Shown one piece after another: positions 16,439-25,358 of a stretch of 64,000 nt of DNA. A program made the translations under genes and the position numbers. Position 1 is the stretch's first letter. Each line of letters opens with the position of its first letter. Below the pieces are notes generated by a model. That model had not been told where the DNA came from. It did no database searches and worked only from the letters and a program-made list of their open reading frames with translations. This stretch comes from an uncultured Eubacteriales bacterium (GTDB taxonomy: Bacteria; Bacillota; Clostridia; Oscillospirales; Acutalibacteraceae), in NCBI GenBank assembly GCA_934675165.1, contig CAKUPP010000004.1, positions 30,219 through 94,218 on the forward strand, in the 5' to 3' direction.

Positions 16439-19279
16439 ATGTCAAAATATATAACGATCAAAGGAGCAAAAGTTCACAATTTAAAAAATGTAAGCTTAAA
16501 AGTACCTAGAGACAAGCTTGTGGTTTTTACCGGTTTGTCGGGTTCAGGAAAATCTTCGCTTGCTTTCGATACAATCTATGCTGAAGGTCAACGTCGATAT
16601 ATGGAATCTCTTTCTTCTTATGCAAGACAATTTCTTGGGCAGATGGACAAACCTGATGTAGAAAGCATTGAAGGCCTTTCTCCTGCTATATCCATAGATC
16701 AAAAAACAACTTCAAAAAATCCTCGATCAACAGTTGGAACCGTAACAGAAATATATGACTATCTAAGACTTTTATTTGCAAGAGTCGGAACACCACATTG
16801 CCCAATTTGTGGCAAAGAAATATCTAACCAAACAATAGATCAAATAGTAGACAAAATATTTAATTTTAAAGAAAATAGCAAAATACAGATTTTGTCCCCC
16901 GTAGTAATCGGCAAAAAAGGAGAACATACCAAAGAATTGGAAGCAGCAAAAAAAGAAGGTTTTGTTCGTGTACGTATTGATGGTACTATACGAGATTTGT
17001 CGGAAAATATAAAATTATCAAAAAATCAAAAACATACCATAGAAATAATCGTGGACAGAATTGTACTAAAAAAAGATTCTCGCTCTAGAATATCTGACGC
17101 TGTTGAAATTGCCACAAATTTTTCAAATGGATTAGTAACGGTCAATTTAGACATGGAAAAAGACATCGTATTTTCTAAAAATCATGCTTGCCCTGAGCAC
17201 AATATATCCATAGAAAAACTTGAGCCAAGGACGTTTTCGTTTAACAGCCCTTTTGGTGCTTGTGAAAAATGTACCGGATTGGGTGTATTTTTGAAAATAG
17301 ACCCTAAGCGTATTATCCCTGATGATTCAAAATCCATAAATGAAGGAGGAATCAAAGGCGGAGGCTGGTCAATGGAAGGAAATTCAATAGCCAATATGTA
17401 TTTCAAAGCATTGGCAAAAAAATACAAATTTTCTCTTGATACTCCAATACGTAAGCTTGCACCTCAAATAGTTAACATTTTACTCTACGGAACTAATGGC
17501 GAAATGTTGGATTTAATAAGAGAAACGGCATACGGTAAAACAACATACAAAAATAAATTTGAAGGAATTATACCAAATCTAGAAAGAAGATTCCGCGAAA
17601 CAAAAAGCTCTTGGATAAAACAAGAAATAGAATCATTTATGAGTGAAATTCCATGTGACAAATGTAACGGAAAACGTCTTTCGCCTATTGCATTATCGGT
17701 GACTATAGGAGGAATAAACATATCTCAAGTTTGCGATAAATCTATAACTGAAGCTCTAGAATTTTTTAACAACTTAAATTTATCTGAAAAAAATTCTGTT
17801 ATTGCCATGCCAATATTAAAAGAAATAAAAAACAGGCTTAATTTTTTAAAAAACGTAGGACTGGAATATCTCACTTTATCAAGAAATTCCGGTACTTTAT
17901 CAGGTGGAGAAAGCCAGCGCATACGTCTTGCAACACAAATAGGCTCTGCACTTATGGGCGTTTTGTATGTACTTGATGAACCTAGCATAGGATTGCATCA
18001 AAGAGATAACGGAAAACTTATTGATGCACTTAAAAATTTGAGAGACAGCGGCAACAGTGTGATAGTTGTAGAACACGATGAAGAAACAATGTATGCTTCA
18101 GATTACATTGTGGATGTTGGCCCAGGTTCAGGTGTAAATGGCGGTGAAATAGTATGCTCTGGAACTATTGAAGATATTAAAAAATGTCCTAATTCTATCA
18201 CTGGAATGTATTTGAGCCACAAAAAAACAATACCAATTCCAAGCGTGAGACGAACTGGAAACGGAAAATTTTTAGAAGTAAAAAAAGCATGTGAAAACAA
18301 TTTGAAAAATATAGATGTAAAAATACCTCTTGGAACAATAACAGGAATAACTGGTGTTTCAGGCTCAGGCAAATCAACTTTGGTTAACGAAATAATATAT
18401 AAAAAATTATCAGTAGAACTCAATCACTCAAAAGTGATTCCAGGAAAACACGAAAATATCCTAGGTATAGAAAATCTTGATAAAGTTATTGATATAAGCC
18501 AATCCCCCATCGGAAGAACGCCAAGATCAAATCCCGCAACATACACCGGAGTGTTTACCGATATTCGAGATTTATTTGCTTCTACGAATGACGCTAAAGC
18601 TAAAGGATTTAAAAGTGGAAGATTTTCTTTTAATGTAAAAGGTGGTCGTTGCGAAGCTTGCCAAGGTGACGGAATTATTAAGATAGAAATGCACTTTCTT
18701 TCAGATATATATGTACCGTGTGAAGTTTGCAAAGGAAAGCGTTACGGAAATGAAACATTATCAGTAAAATACAAAAATAAAAACATAAGTGACGTTTTAA
18801 ATATGACCGTCGATGAAGCTTGTGAATTTTTTGAAAATATACCCAAAATAAAGAAAAAACTTGATACACTCAAAGAAGTAGGGCTTGGATATATAAAACT
18901 TGGGCAACCTGCTACAACACTTTCAGGGGGAGAAGCTCAGCGTGTAAAACTTGCTACTGAATTATCAAAACGAGCTACCGGAAAAACTTTTTATATCTTA
19001 GATGAACCCACTACAGGACTTCATGTTGCTGATGTTCACAAACTATCCGACGTTTTGCAAAAACTTGTTTCATCTGGCAATACTGTTCTTTTAATAGAAC
19101 ACAACTTAGATTTAATAAAAACGTGCGACTATATAATTGATCTTGGACCCGAGGGCGGAAAAAACGGTGGCAACATAATTGCTCAAGGTACACCTGAGGA
19201 AATAGCTAAAGTTAAAAAATCTTACACAGGATTCTATTTAAAATCTTTACTTAAAAATAAAAATGTTGATTTTAAGTGA
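16439..19279 (+). CDS. uvrA: Excinuclease ABC subunit A
   Basis: ATPase that finds DNA lesions and loads UvrB. About 946 residues with two ABC modules: Walker A GLSGSGKSSLAFDTIY and GVSGSGKSTLVNEI; signatures LSGGESQRIRLA and LSGGEAQRVKLA; Walker B YVLDEPSIGLH and YILDEPTTGLH. Zinc modules of the CxxC type are visible at CPICGKEI, CEKCTG, CDKCNG and CEACQG ... CEVCKG. ATG 16439 is chosen: it lies eight bases after AAAGGAAG, whereas the in-frame GTG at 16430 overlaps that site. uvrB and uvrA form an operon; uvrC is separate at 58.3-60.2 kb on the other strand. Confidence 0.96.
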   Translation: MSKYITIKGAKVHNLKNVSLKVPRDKLVVFTGLSGSGKSSLAFDTIYAEGQRRYMESLSSYARQFLGQMDKPDVESIEGLSPAISIDQKTTSKNPRSTVGTVTEIYDYLRLLFARVGTPHCPICGKEISNQTIDQIVDKIFNFKENSKIQILSPVVIGKKGEHTKELEAAKKEGFVRVRIDGTIRDLSENIKLSKNQKHTIEIIVDRIVLKKDSRSRISDAVEIATNFSNGLVTVNLDMEKDIVFSKNHACPEHNISIEKLEPRTFSFNSPFGACEKCTGLGVFLKIDPKRIIPDDSKSINEGGIKGGGWSMEGNSIANMYFKALAKKYKFSLDTPIRKLAPQIVNILLYGTNGEMLDLIRETAYGKTTYKNKFEGIIPNLERRFRETKSSWIKQEIESFMSEIPCDKCNGKRLSPIALSVTIGGINISQVCDKSITEALEFFNNLNLSEKNSVIAMPILKEIKNRLNFLKNVGLEYLTLSRNSGTLSGGESQRIRLATQIGSALMGVLYVLDEPSIGLHQRDNGKLIDALKNLRDSGNSVIVVEHDEETMYASDYIVDVGPGSGVNGGEIVCSGTIEDIKKCPNSITGMYLSHKKTIPIPSVRRTGNGKFLEVKKACENNLKNIDVKIPLGTITGITGVSGSGKSTLVNEIIYKKLSVELNHSKVIPGKHENILGIENLDKVIDISQSPIGRTPRSNPATYTGVFTDIRDLFASTNDAKAKGFKSGRFSFNVKGGRCEACQGDGIIKIEMHFLSDIYVPCEVCKGKRYGNETLSVKYKNKNISDVLNMTVDEACEFFENIPKIKKKLDTLKEVGLGYIKLGQPATTLSGGEAQRVKLATELSKRATGKTFYILDEPTTGLHVADVHKLSDVLQKLVSSGNTVLLIEHNLDLIKTCDYIIDLGPEGGKNGGNIIAQGTPEEIAKVKKSYTGFYLKSLLKNKNVDFK

Positions 19280-19332
19280 ATATTGTAGTACTATGACGAT
19301 GTATTCTTTTTAGGAAGGAGGTTAGTATACTA

Positions 19333-20004
19333 ATGGACAGAGTTATACTTAAGAAAAAGGCAAAAGGTTTAATCCGCAAAAATTTAAACGTTTTTGCTGT
19401 TTTTGCATTGATTTTATTTCTTTGTAATTTGATAATTGGTATTGGAAATTATGCAAATATCATTGCCAACATATATAATACATCTGGATATGGATATATT
19501 GCTAATATTAATTATTTTTCATTACCATTTTTTAAATTCTTTTCTTTTGCAATTTCTTTTTTACTAATACCTATGCTTATGTTTTCAATTCAAAATGCAA
19601 GTTTACAGGTAGCAAGAGATAAAGAAATAAAGTATTCCATGTTAAAGTATGGATTTAATCGCTTATTTGATAGCGTAATTTTAAATCTTTTGCGTACATT
19701 GTTTGTTTTTTTATGGTCACTATTATTAGTAGTACCTGGAATTTTAAAAAGTTATTCATACAGAATGGCTCCCTACTTAATGATTGACGATAAAAATTTA
19801 ACTCCTCGTGAAGCGCTTAAATTGAGCACACGTATAATGGATGGCCATAGATTTGAATTGTTTGTGCTTGATATCTCTTTTATAGGATGGTACATTTTGT
19901 GGTGGATTACAGCAGGAGTATTTTCTCTTTATGTACTACCATATCGCCAAACTTCCGAAGCTTTGTTTTATCTTAACTTAAAATCGAGCGAGGAGGCTTT
20001 ATAA
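19333..20004 (+). CDS. DUF975-family integral membrane protein
   Basis: The 223-residue protein has about five hydrophobic segments. The family hallmark is the central block LLVVPGILKSYSYRMAPYLM followed by LTPREALKLSTRIMDGHR and FELFVLDISFIGWYILWW, typical of DUF975 proteins of Firmicutes. The function of the family is not known. A GGAAGGAGG site lies just upstream of the ATG. The stop codon overlaps the start of the following lipoprotein gene by one base, so the two are translated together. Confidence 0.8.
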   Translation: MDRVILKKKAKGLIRKNLNVFAVFALILFLCNLIIGIGNYANIIANIYNTSGYGYIANINYFSLPFFKFFSFAISFLLIPMLMFSIQNASLQVARDKEIKYSMLKYGFNRLFDSVILNLLRTLFVFLWSLLLVVPGILKSYSYRMAPYLMIDDKNLTPREALKLSTRIMDGHRFELFVLDISFIGWYILWWITAGVFSLYVLPYRQTSEALFYLNLKSSEEAL

Positions 20005-20588
20005 TGAAAACAAATCATTTGGCCTTATTTGCAACCATTTCTATATTCTATTTGAGCGGATGCAGTAATGAAACTTCAACTGCACCCGCTCAGGCGGTTA
20101 GTTTACAAAAAACAGATGAAAATAAATCTCACAGCTTACAAAATTCATCTAAAAACTTTGAAGATAACAGCGTTGTATCTGGGGATTTAAAGTGGCCTTC
20201 CGAAAAATTTATAAATCCCAACATAAAATATGATAGTACAAAAAAAATAGAATCCACAAAATATATTGACGGAAAAACTCAAGCTGACGGACATAGTTTG
20301 TGGACAGTTTATTATAAAGAATCAAATTTAAATGAAATAAAACTTTACGTAGAAAAATTAAAGAAAAATGGGTTCAAATACAGCAAATCACTCAATGACT
20401 CTGAGCCAAAATTTAGGTTCGAAGATGGATTTTTTAGTTGGAGAGGAACAAATGAAGATAAAACTCAAGGAGTAGTTGTATATCTTGCAAGTCAGCCAGA
20501 AATATACCAAGATGGCGCCGATAATTTTGAATACAATATGTACATACAGCTTATGGACTGCGATCCACTAGATTTATTTGTAAGCTAA
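20004..20588 (+). CDS. Putative lipoprotein of unknown function
   Basis: The 194-residue product has a lipobox in FYLSGCSNETS (Cys at about 20), a Ser/Asn/Lys-rich linker to about 60, then a compact alpha/beta domain with WPSEKFINPNIKY, LWTVYYKESNLNEIKLYVEKL and DGFFSWRG. The strand-helix outline suggests a small substrate-binding or anchoring domain, but I recognise no family. It is coupled to the DUF975 gene (TAATG junction, GAGGAGG upstream). The transcript probably ends at the hairpin at 20635-20676. Confidence 0.65.
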   Translation: MKTNHLALFATISIFYLSGCSNETSTAPAQAVSLQKTDENKSHSLQNSSKNFEDNSVVSGDLKWPSEKFINPNIKYDSTKKIESTKYIDGKTQADGHSLWTVYYKESNLNEIKLYVEKLKKNGFKYSKSLNDSEPKFRFEDGFFSWRGTNEDKTQGVVVYLASQPEIYQDGADNFEYNMYIQLMDCDPLDLFVS

Positions 20589-20634
20589 AAACATATAAAA
20601 ATATATTTGTTTTAAAAAATATTATATTACTTCA

Positions 20635-20676
20635 CTCCCTCAAAAGTTAGTATTAAAATCTTAACTTTTGGGGTAA
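20635..20676 (+). terminator. Hairpin terminator candidate
   Basis: Stem CCTCAAAAGTTA / TAACTTTTGGGG (one G-T pair) with a 13-base loop, about 47 bases past the lipoprotein stop. Only a weak T-rich tail follows. The rest of the 375-base gap to asd holds the asd promoter and leader. Confidence 0.55.
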
Positions 20677-20829
20677 TCTTATTTATAACATTAAATTTCT
20701 TGTTTAACATGCTCTTTTTTTGCTAAAGTTAATCAATAAAATTTACTTTCTTATTGCGCAAAATGAGTATAGAATATATTGTACGTGGATATTGTACAAA
20801 ATATTTTTTAGAATAAATAAATAATCAAA

Positions 20830-20859
20830 TTGACACTGTCTTAAATACAATGATATTAT
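20830..20859 (+). promoter_or_regulatory. Promoter of the asd-dapA-dapB operon
   Basis: Perfect TTGACA, 18 bases with a TG just before the -10, then TATTAT. The next gene starts about 100 bases downstream, leaving a leader. Confidence 0.7.
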
Positions 20860-20901
20860 ATAAATAAAATAAAAACATACAAGTTAGAGAAAAGGCGGTG
20901 A

Positions 20902-20934
20902 ATGAGCAAAAATTTTATTCGCCATATTATTTGA
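20902..20934 (+). other. Possible 10-codon leader reading frame and hairpin before asd
   Basis: ATG at 20902 follows AAAAGGCGGTG and opens a frame MSKNFIRHII ending in TGA. The same stretch can fold (GGCG-gt-GAAT with ATTCGCC). asd itself lacks a good ribosome binding site, so translation or folding of this leader could matter for its expression. No run of lysine or another regulated amino acid is present, so classical attenuation is not supported. Confidence 0.3.
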
Positions 20935-20963
20935 CAATAAAAATTTAAATTAGCTCAAAATTT

Positions 20964-22049
20964 ATGGAAAAATATAAAGTTGGAATTTTAGGAGCAACCG
21001 GAACTGTTGGACAAAAATTTATTACACTTTTAGAAAATCATCCATGGTTTGAAATAAAATTATTGGCTGCGAGTTCTAAGTCTGCAAAAAAAACCTTTGA
21101 AGACGCCGTTTCTGGCAAGTGGATGATGGATTTTCCGATTCCCGAAAAATATAAAAATATTGAAGTTCTAGATGCCATCAACGATGTAGAAAAAATATCT
21201 TCTGAAGTCGATTTTGTTTTCTGTGCGCTCAGTCTTGAAAAAGAAAAAATAAAATCACTTGAAGAAAAGTATGCAAAATTCGAATGCCCAGTCATTTCAA
21301 ACAATAGCGCTCATAGAATGACAAATGATGTGCCAATGATAATTCCTGAATTAAATGCCGATCACATGAATATAATTGATGCACAGAAAAAACGTCTAAA
21401 AACTAAAAATGGATTTATAGCCGTTAAATCCAACTGTTCTATTCAGTGCTATGTCCCGGCTTTACATCCTTTGCTCCCTTATAAACTAAAAAACATTTTG
21501 GTTTGTACATATCAAGCAATATCGGGTGCAGGAAAAAATTTTAGTACTTGGCCAGAAATGACAGACAATATAATACCGTTTATTCCGGGTGAAGAGGAAA
21601 AATCTGAACTTGAACCTTTAAAAATTTGGGGCAAAATTAAAAATGGATCAATAGAGCCAAACTGCGATATAAATATAACATCTCAGTGCTTTCGAGTACC
21701 TGTAACAAATGGCCATACAGCAGCGGTGTTTGCCTCCTTTGAAAATAAATTTGAAATAAGTAGTGCCCTAGAAAAAATCAAAAATTTTAAAGGTCACCCT
21801 AAAAGCAGAAATTTACCCAGTTCAACAAAGCAATTTATTCACTATTTCAGTGATCCTACTCGCCCTCAAATAAGGTTAGATAAAAATTTAGAAAATGGGA
21901 TGGGTATTTCTGTGGGCAGAATGAGAAAAGATACACAATATGATATAAAATTTGTTTGCATGACTCACAATACAGTCAGAGGCGCTGCAGGTGGTGCTAT
22001 CCTTCTTGCCGAAATGCTTTGTCGCGAGGGACTTATTGTTCATAAATAA
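20964..22049 (+). CDS. asd: Aspartate-semialdehyde dehydrogenase (archaeal/fungal-type)
   Basis: NADPH-dependent reduction of aspartyl phosphate to aspartate semialdehyde, the branch point to lysine, diaminopimelate, threonine and methionine. The 361 residues include the Rossmann motif VGILGATGTVGQKF, NNSAHRMTNDVPMIIPELN, the catalytic cysteine in AVKSNCSIQCYVPAL, the SGAGKNFSTWPEM loop, and active-site residues near FRVPVTNGHTA. Length and the SNCS context place it in the branch shared with archaea and yeast rather than the E. coli-type. No clear Shine-Dalgarno precedes the ATG, unusual in this window. It is the first gene of asd-dapA-dapB. Confidence 0.93.
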   Translation: MEKYKVGILGATGTVGQKFITLLENHPWFEIKLLAASSKSAKKTFEDAVSGKWMMDFPIPEKYKNIEVLDAINDVEKISSEVDFVFCALSLEKEKIKSLEEKYAKFECPVISNNSAHRMTNDVPMIIPELNADHMNIIDAQKKRLKTKNGFIAVKSNCSIQCYVPALHPLLPYKLKNILVCTYQAISGAGKNFSTWPEMTDNIIPFIPGEEEKSELEPLKIWGKIKNGSIEPNCDINITSQCFRVPVTNGHTAAVFASFENKFEISSALEKIKNFKGHPKSRNLPSSTKQFIHYFSDPTRPQIRLDKNLENGMGISVGRMRKDTQYDIKFVCMTHNTVRGAAGGAILLAEMLCREGLIVHK

Positions 22050-22073
22050 AAAAATATCGGAGGATGATTATTG

Positions 22074-22961
22074 ATGAAAAAAACAATATTCAAAGGTTCA
22101 GGAGTTGCACTTGTAACTCCAATGACTCAAGATGGAGAAATTAATTACAATGAACTTGAAAGATTAATAGAATTTCAAATTTCTAATGGAACTGATGCAA
22201 TTATTTCGTGTGGAACCACAGGAGAATCTGCTACACTTTCAGAACAAGAACACAAAGATGTATTAGATTTTACCGTAAAAAAAGTAAATGGAAGAATACC
22301 TGTTATTGCAGGTACAGGAAGCAATAATACTGAAACCGCACTAAAAAAATCTTTACAAGCAGAAAAATTAGGCGTGGACGGATTGTTAATAGTAACACCT
22401 TATTATAATAAGACATCGCAAGAAGGTATTATACAGCACTATAATTACATAGCTAATAAAGTAAACACACCTATAATTTTGTATAATGTCCCATCACGAA
22501 CTGGAGTAAACATTAAACCGGAAACGTATTTTGAACTTTCCAAACATCAAAATATTTGTGCTGTTAAAGAAGCCAATGGCGATATATCATCTGTGGCAAA
22601 AACAATTTCTCTTTGTGGTGACAACCTAAAAGTTTATTCAGGGAACGATGACCAAATAATACCGATTTTATCTTTGGGTGGAATAGGCGTTATATCTGTG
22701 TTTTCCAATATATGTCCAAAGGAATGTCATACTCTGATAAAAGAATTTTTCGAAGGAAATACAGAACTCAGTACTTGCATGCAATTAAAATATTTAGAAC
22801 TTATGAATGTGATGTTTTGCGATGTTAATCCGATTCCAATAAAAGAAGCATTAAATTTAAAAGGATTTGACTGCGGATCTTGTCGCTTGCCATTATACAA
22901 ATTAAGTGATGCAAACTACAAAAAACTTGTGGACACTCTTAAAAAATACTCAATAATATAA
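22074..22961 (+). CDS. dapA: 4-hydroxy-tetrahydrodipicolinate synthase
   Basis: Condenses aspartate semialdehyde and pyruvate, committing carbon to diaminopimelate, lysine and (in spore formers) dipicolinate. The barrel motifs are present: GVALVTPMTQDGEINY, SCGTTGESATL, YNVPSRTGVNI with the catalytic tyrosine, and the Schiff-base lysine in ICAVKEANGD. About 295 residues. ATG 22074 follows GGAGG by ten bases; a TTG sits just before it. It lies 24 bases after asd. Its product is also the source for the dpaA/dpaB dipicolinate synthase at 40.7-42.1 kb. Confidence 0.95.
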   Translation: MKKTIFKGSGVALVTPMTQDGEINYNELERLIEFQISNGTDAIISCGTTGESATLSEQEHKDVLDFTVKKVNGRIPVIAGTGSNNTETALKKSLQAEKLGVDGLLIVTPYYNKTSQEGIIQHYNYIANKVNTPIILYNVPSRTGVNIKPETYFELSKHQNICAVKEANGDISSVAKTISLCGDNLKVYSGNDDQIIPILSLGGIGVISVFSNICPKECHTLIKEFFEGNTELSTCMQLKYLELMNVMFCDVNPIPIKEALNLKGFDCGSCRLPLYKLSDANYKKLVDTLKKYSII

Positions 22962-22989
22962 AATTTTGATAAACGGACGGTGAAAAAAA

Positions 22990-23014
22990 GCCGTTATGTT
23001 CGAAACATAACGGC
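22990..23014 (+). promoter_or_regulatory. Perfect 11-bp hairpin between dapA and dapB
   Basis: GCCGTTATGTT, three-base loop, AACATAACGGC, ending ten bases before the dapB ATG. No T-run follows, so it is not a usual terminator. It lies where the dapB ribosome binding site should be and could lower dapB translation or stabilise the cut mRNA ends. Confidence 0.5.
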
Positions 23015-23024
23015 CGAGATATTT

Positions 23025-23771
23025 ATGGAAATTATTATACATGGATGTAACGGAAAAATGGGAAAAGCAGTTGCAAAAGCGGCACAAAATTATGATGGTT
23101 GTAATGTGATAGCAGGTGTTGACAAAGACATTTCGCAGGATCACCAGTTCCCTGTTTTTAAATCTTTAAATGAAATTAATAATAGACACGGAATTATTAT
23201 AGATTTTTCTCACCCATCAGCGCTCGATTCTATACTAAATTACGTAACAAAAAATCATACCCCGCTCGTACTTTGTACAACTGGATATGATGATCTACAG
23301 ATACAAAAAATTGAGGAATCTTCAAAATACGCACCTATTTTTTATTCTCGAAATATGTCGTTAGGAATAAATTTATTAATTGAACTCTCAAAAAAAGCCG
23401 CCAAAGTACTTGGTAAAGATTTTGATATAGAAATAGTTGAAAAACATCATAACCAAAAAATTGATGCTCCGAGTGGAACAGCATATATGATAGCCGAAGA
23501 AATATCACAAACATTAAGTGATAAACCCAAATATGTTTTTGACAGAAGTAAGTCACATCATTCAAGATGCAATAACGAAATAGGAATACATTCAATACGT
23601 GGCGGAACTATCCCCGGTGATCACGACGTCATTTTTGCTGGTAATCAAGAAGTAATTACGTTGTCTCACCGTGCAGAATCTCGTAACGTGTTTGCTCAAG
23701 GAGCTGTAAAAGCAGCTATTTTTATAGCAAATCAACCCGCAGGATTATATTCAATGAAAGACATGATTTAA
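23025..23771 (+). CDS. dapB: 4-hydroxy-tetrahydrodipicolinate reductase
   Basis: NAD(P)H-dependent reduction of the DapA product toward diaminopimelate. The 248 residues begin with the Rossmann motif IIIHGCNGKMGKAVAKAAQ and contain DFSHPSAL, LCTTGYDD, the catalytic EKHHNQKIDAPSGTA and IRGGTIPGDHDVIF. ATG 23025 is chosen because it starts the Rossmann strand as in relatives; an in-frame start at 22980 would place the hairpin inside the coding region. The site before ATG 23025 is weak. The gene is convergent with the next minus-strand gene at a three-base gap. Confidence 0.94.
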   Translation: MEIIIHGCNGKMGKAVAKAAQNYDGCNVIAGVDKDISQDHQFPVFKSLNEINNRHGIIIDFSHPSALDSILNYVTKNHTPLVLCTTGYDDLQIQKIEESSKYAPIFYSRNMSLGINLLIELSKKAAKVLGKDFDIEIVEKHHNQKIDAPSGTAYMIAEEISQTLSDKPKYVFDRSKSHHSRCNNEIGIHSIRGGTIPGDHDVIFAGNQEVITLSHRAESRNVFAQGAVKAAIFIANQPAGLYSMKDMI

Positions 23772-23774
23772 AAA

Positions 23775-24155
23775 TCAAATGACCTCACAAGCTTCATCTG
23801 GGGAATTATAAAAATACATTTTACATGAAATCCCTTTTATAGAATTAGAGACATCTGCGTTTTTATTAGCTATTAAATAAATTGGTATCTTGTTAGAATA
23901 TGCCACCCCTGCCTCTATTCCAATCCCTATGCTGAGCTCTGTTGCATCAATCACAAAAATATCTGATTTTTTTATTTCTGCAAAAGCTATATCCATTACT
24001 GATTTTCCATCCATTTTACAAGGTTTATAATTTTGTATGTTTTTTGCAAACACAAAAGTTTCTATCCCTTTTCTTTTCAATGACTTTACTATGCTTTCTA
24101 TTGTTTCGCGATTTTTCATATCATCGTAATATTTTATAGCCAAAAACGCTTTCAT
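23775..24155 (-). CDS. Nucleoside 2-deoxyribosyltransferase-like protein
   Basis: The 126-residue protein has the flavodoxin-like outline of the deoxyribosyltransferase superfamily: MKAFLAIKYYDD, a helix, GIETFVFAKNIQ, then DIAFAEIKKSDIFVIDAT and GIGIEAGVAYSNKIPIYLI, where the conserved Asp and Glu of the nucleoside site would lie. True transferases swap bases between deoxyribonucleosides; relatives of this size include hydrolases and uncharacterised proteins, so the reaction is not certain. ATG 24155 follows GGGAAGG at good spacing, and an in-frame ATG at 24191 has none. It is monocistronic, divergent from tgt. Confidence 0.7.
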   Translation of the reverse strand: MKAFLAIKYYDDMKNRETIESIVKSLKRKGIETFVFAKNIQNYKPCKMDGKSVMDIAFAEIKKSDIFVIDATELSIGIGIEAGVAYSNKIPIYLIANKNADVSNSIKGISCKMYFYNSPDEACEVI

Positions 24156-24239
24156 TAACTTCAACCTTCCCGATTTCAAAAATAATTTCATAAGTTAATA
24201 TACATCAAAATAATTATAAATACAACTGGAGATGTTTAA

Positions 24240-25358
24240 GTGTATACATTAAAGAAAAAAGAATTAAAAGCAAGACTTGGAGAATTTAAAACTCCCCATG
24301 GAACAATAAAGTTGCCTGGCTTTATGAATGTTGCTACTTGTGGAGCAATTAAAGGCGCAGTGTCAGCTCTAGATTTAAAAAACATAAAATGCCAAGTCCA
24401 ACTTTGCAACACATATCACCTTCATTTGCGTCCCGGAGACGAAGTAGTCAAAAGTCAAGGTGGAATAAGAAAATTTACATCTTGGAGTGGCCCCGTTTTA
24501 ACAGACAGCGGTGGATTCCAAGTGTTTTCACTCGCAAAACTCAGGAATATACGGGAAGAAGGTGTAGAATTTTCATCACATATTGATGGGCACAAAATTT
24601 TTATGGGGCCAGAAGAAAGTATGCGAATTCAGTCAAATCTTGGTTCCACAATTGCAATGGCATTTGATGAATGCATTGCAAATCCTGCAATGCGCAGCTA
24701 TACAAAAGATTCTTGCGCCCGAACAGTACGATGGTTAATCCGTTGTAAAAAGAAAATAAAAGAGTTAAATTCATCTGATTCAACAATAAACAAACAACAA
24801 ATGCTTTTTGGAATAAATCAAGGGAGCACTTACAAAGATATCCGAATTGAACACATGAAACAAATAAGAGAATTAGATCTAAACGGATACGCAATTGGCG
24901 GACTTGCCGTAGGAGAACCTGAGGAAGAAATGTATGAGACCATAGAAGCAGTTGAACCCTATATGCCAAACAACAAACCACGTTACCTTATGGGCGTGGG
25001 TACACCTAAAAATATACTTGAATCAGTAGCAAGAGGTGTAGATTTATTAGATTGTGTAATGCCAAGCAGAAATGCACGCCACGGCAAAATTTTCACTTGG
25101 AATGGTCCAATAAATATTTTAAACGCCAAATATGAACGTGACTCTTCCCCATTTGATGAAAAATGTAGTTGCCCTACATGCACAAATCACTCAAAAGCAT
25201 ATATCCGGCATTTACTTAAAAGTAAAGAAATGCTAGGAATGAGACTGGCTGTACTACATAACCTATACTTTTATAATTCTCTTATGGAAAAAATAAGGGA
25301 ATCTCTTGAACAAGGTAAATTTGAAATGTTTTATAATTACTATAAAAATATTTTATGA
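24240..25358 (+). CDS. tgt: tRNA-guanine transglycosylase
   Basis: Exchanges guanine 34 of tRNAs with GUN anticodons for the queuosine precursor preQ1. The 372 residues hold the full barrel: nucleophile and binding motifs TDSGGFQVFSL, AMAFDECIANPA, GGLAVGEPEEEM, DCVMPSRNARHG, and the zinc site CSCPTC followed by the distant histidine in LAVLHNLYFY. It uses a GTG start with GGAG upstream. Its 3' end overlaps the end of the first kinase-like gene by six bases, so the kinase island begins directly against it. Confidence 0.95.
   Translation: MYTLKKKELKARLGEFKTPHGTIKLPGFMNVATCGAIKGAVSALDLKNIKCQVQLCNTYHLHLRPGDEVVKSQGGIRKFTSWSGPVLTDSGGFQVFSLAKLRNIREEGVEFSSHIDGHKIFMGPEESMRIQSNLGSTIAMAFDECIANPAMRSYTKDSCARTVRWLIRCKKKIKELNSSDSTINKQQMLFGINQGSTYKDIRIEHMKQIRELDLNGYAIGGLAVGEPEEEMYETIEAVEPYMPNNKPRYLMGVGTPKNILESVARGVDLLDCVMPSRNARHGKIFTWNGPINILNAKYERDSSPFDEKCSCPTCTNHSKAYIRHLLKSKEMLGMRLAVLHNLYFYNSLMEKIRESLEQGKFEMFYNYYKNIL

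Noticed and set aside
20964..23771. Search for a lysine riboswitch before asd or dapA
   Set aside because: The leader is about 100 bases, too short for the L box, and shows none of its conserved blocks.
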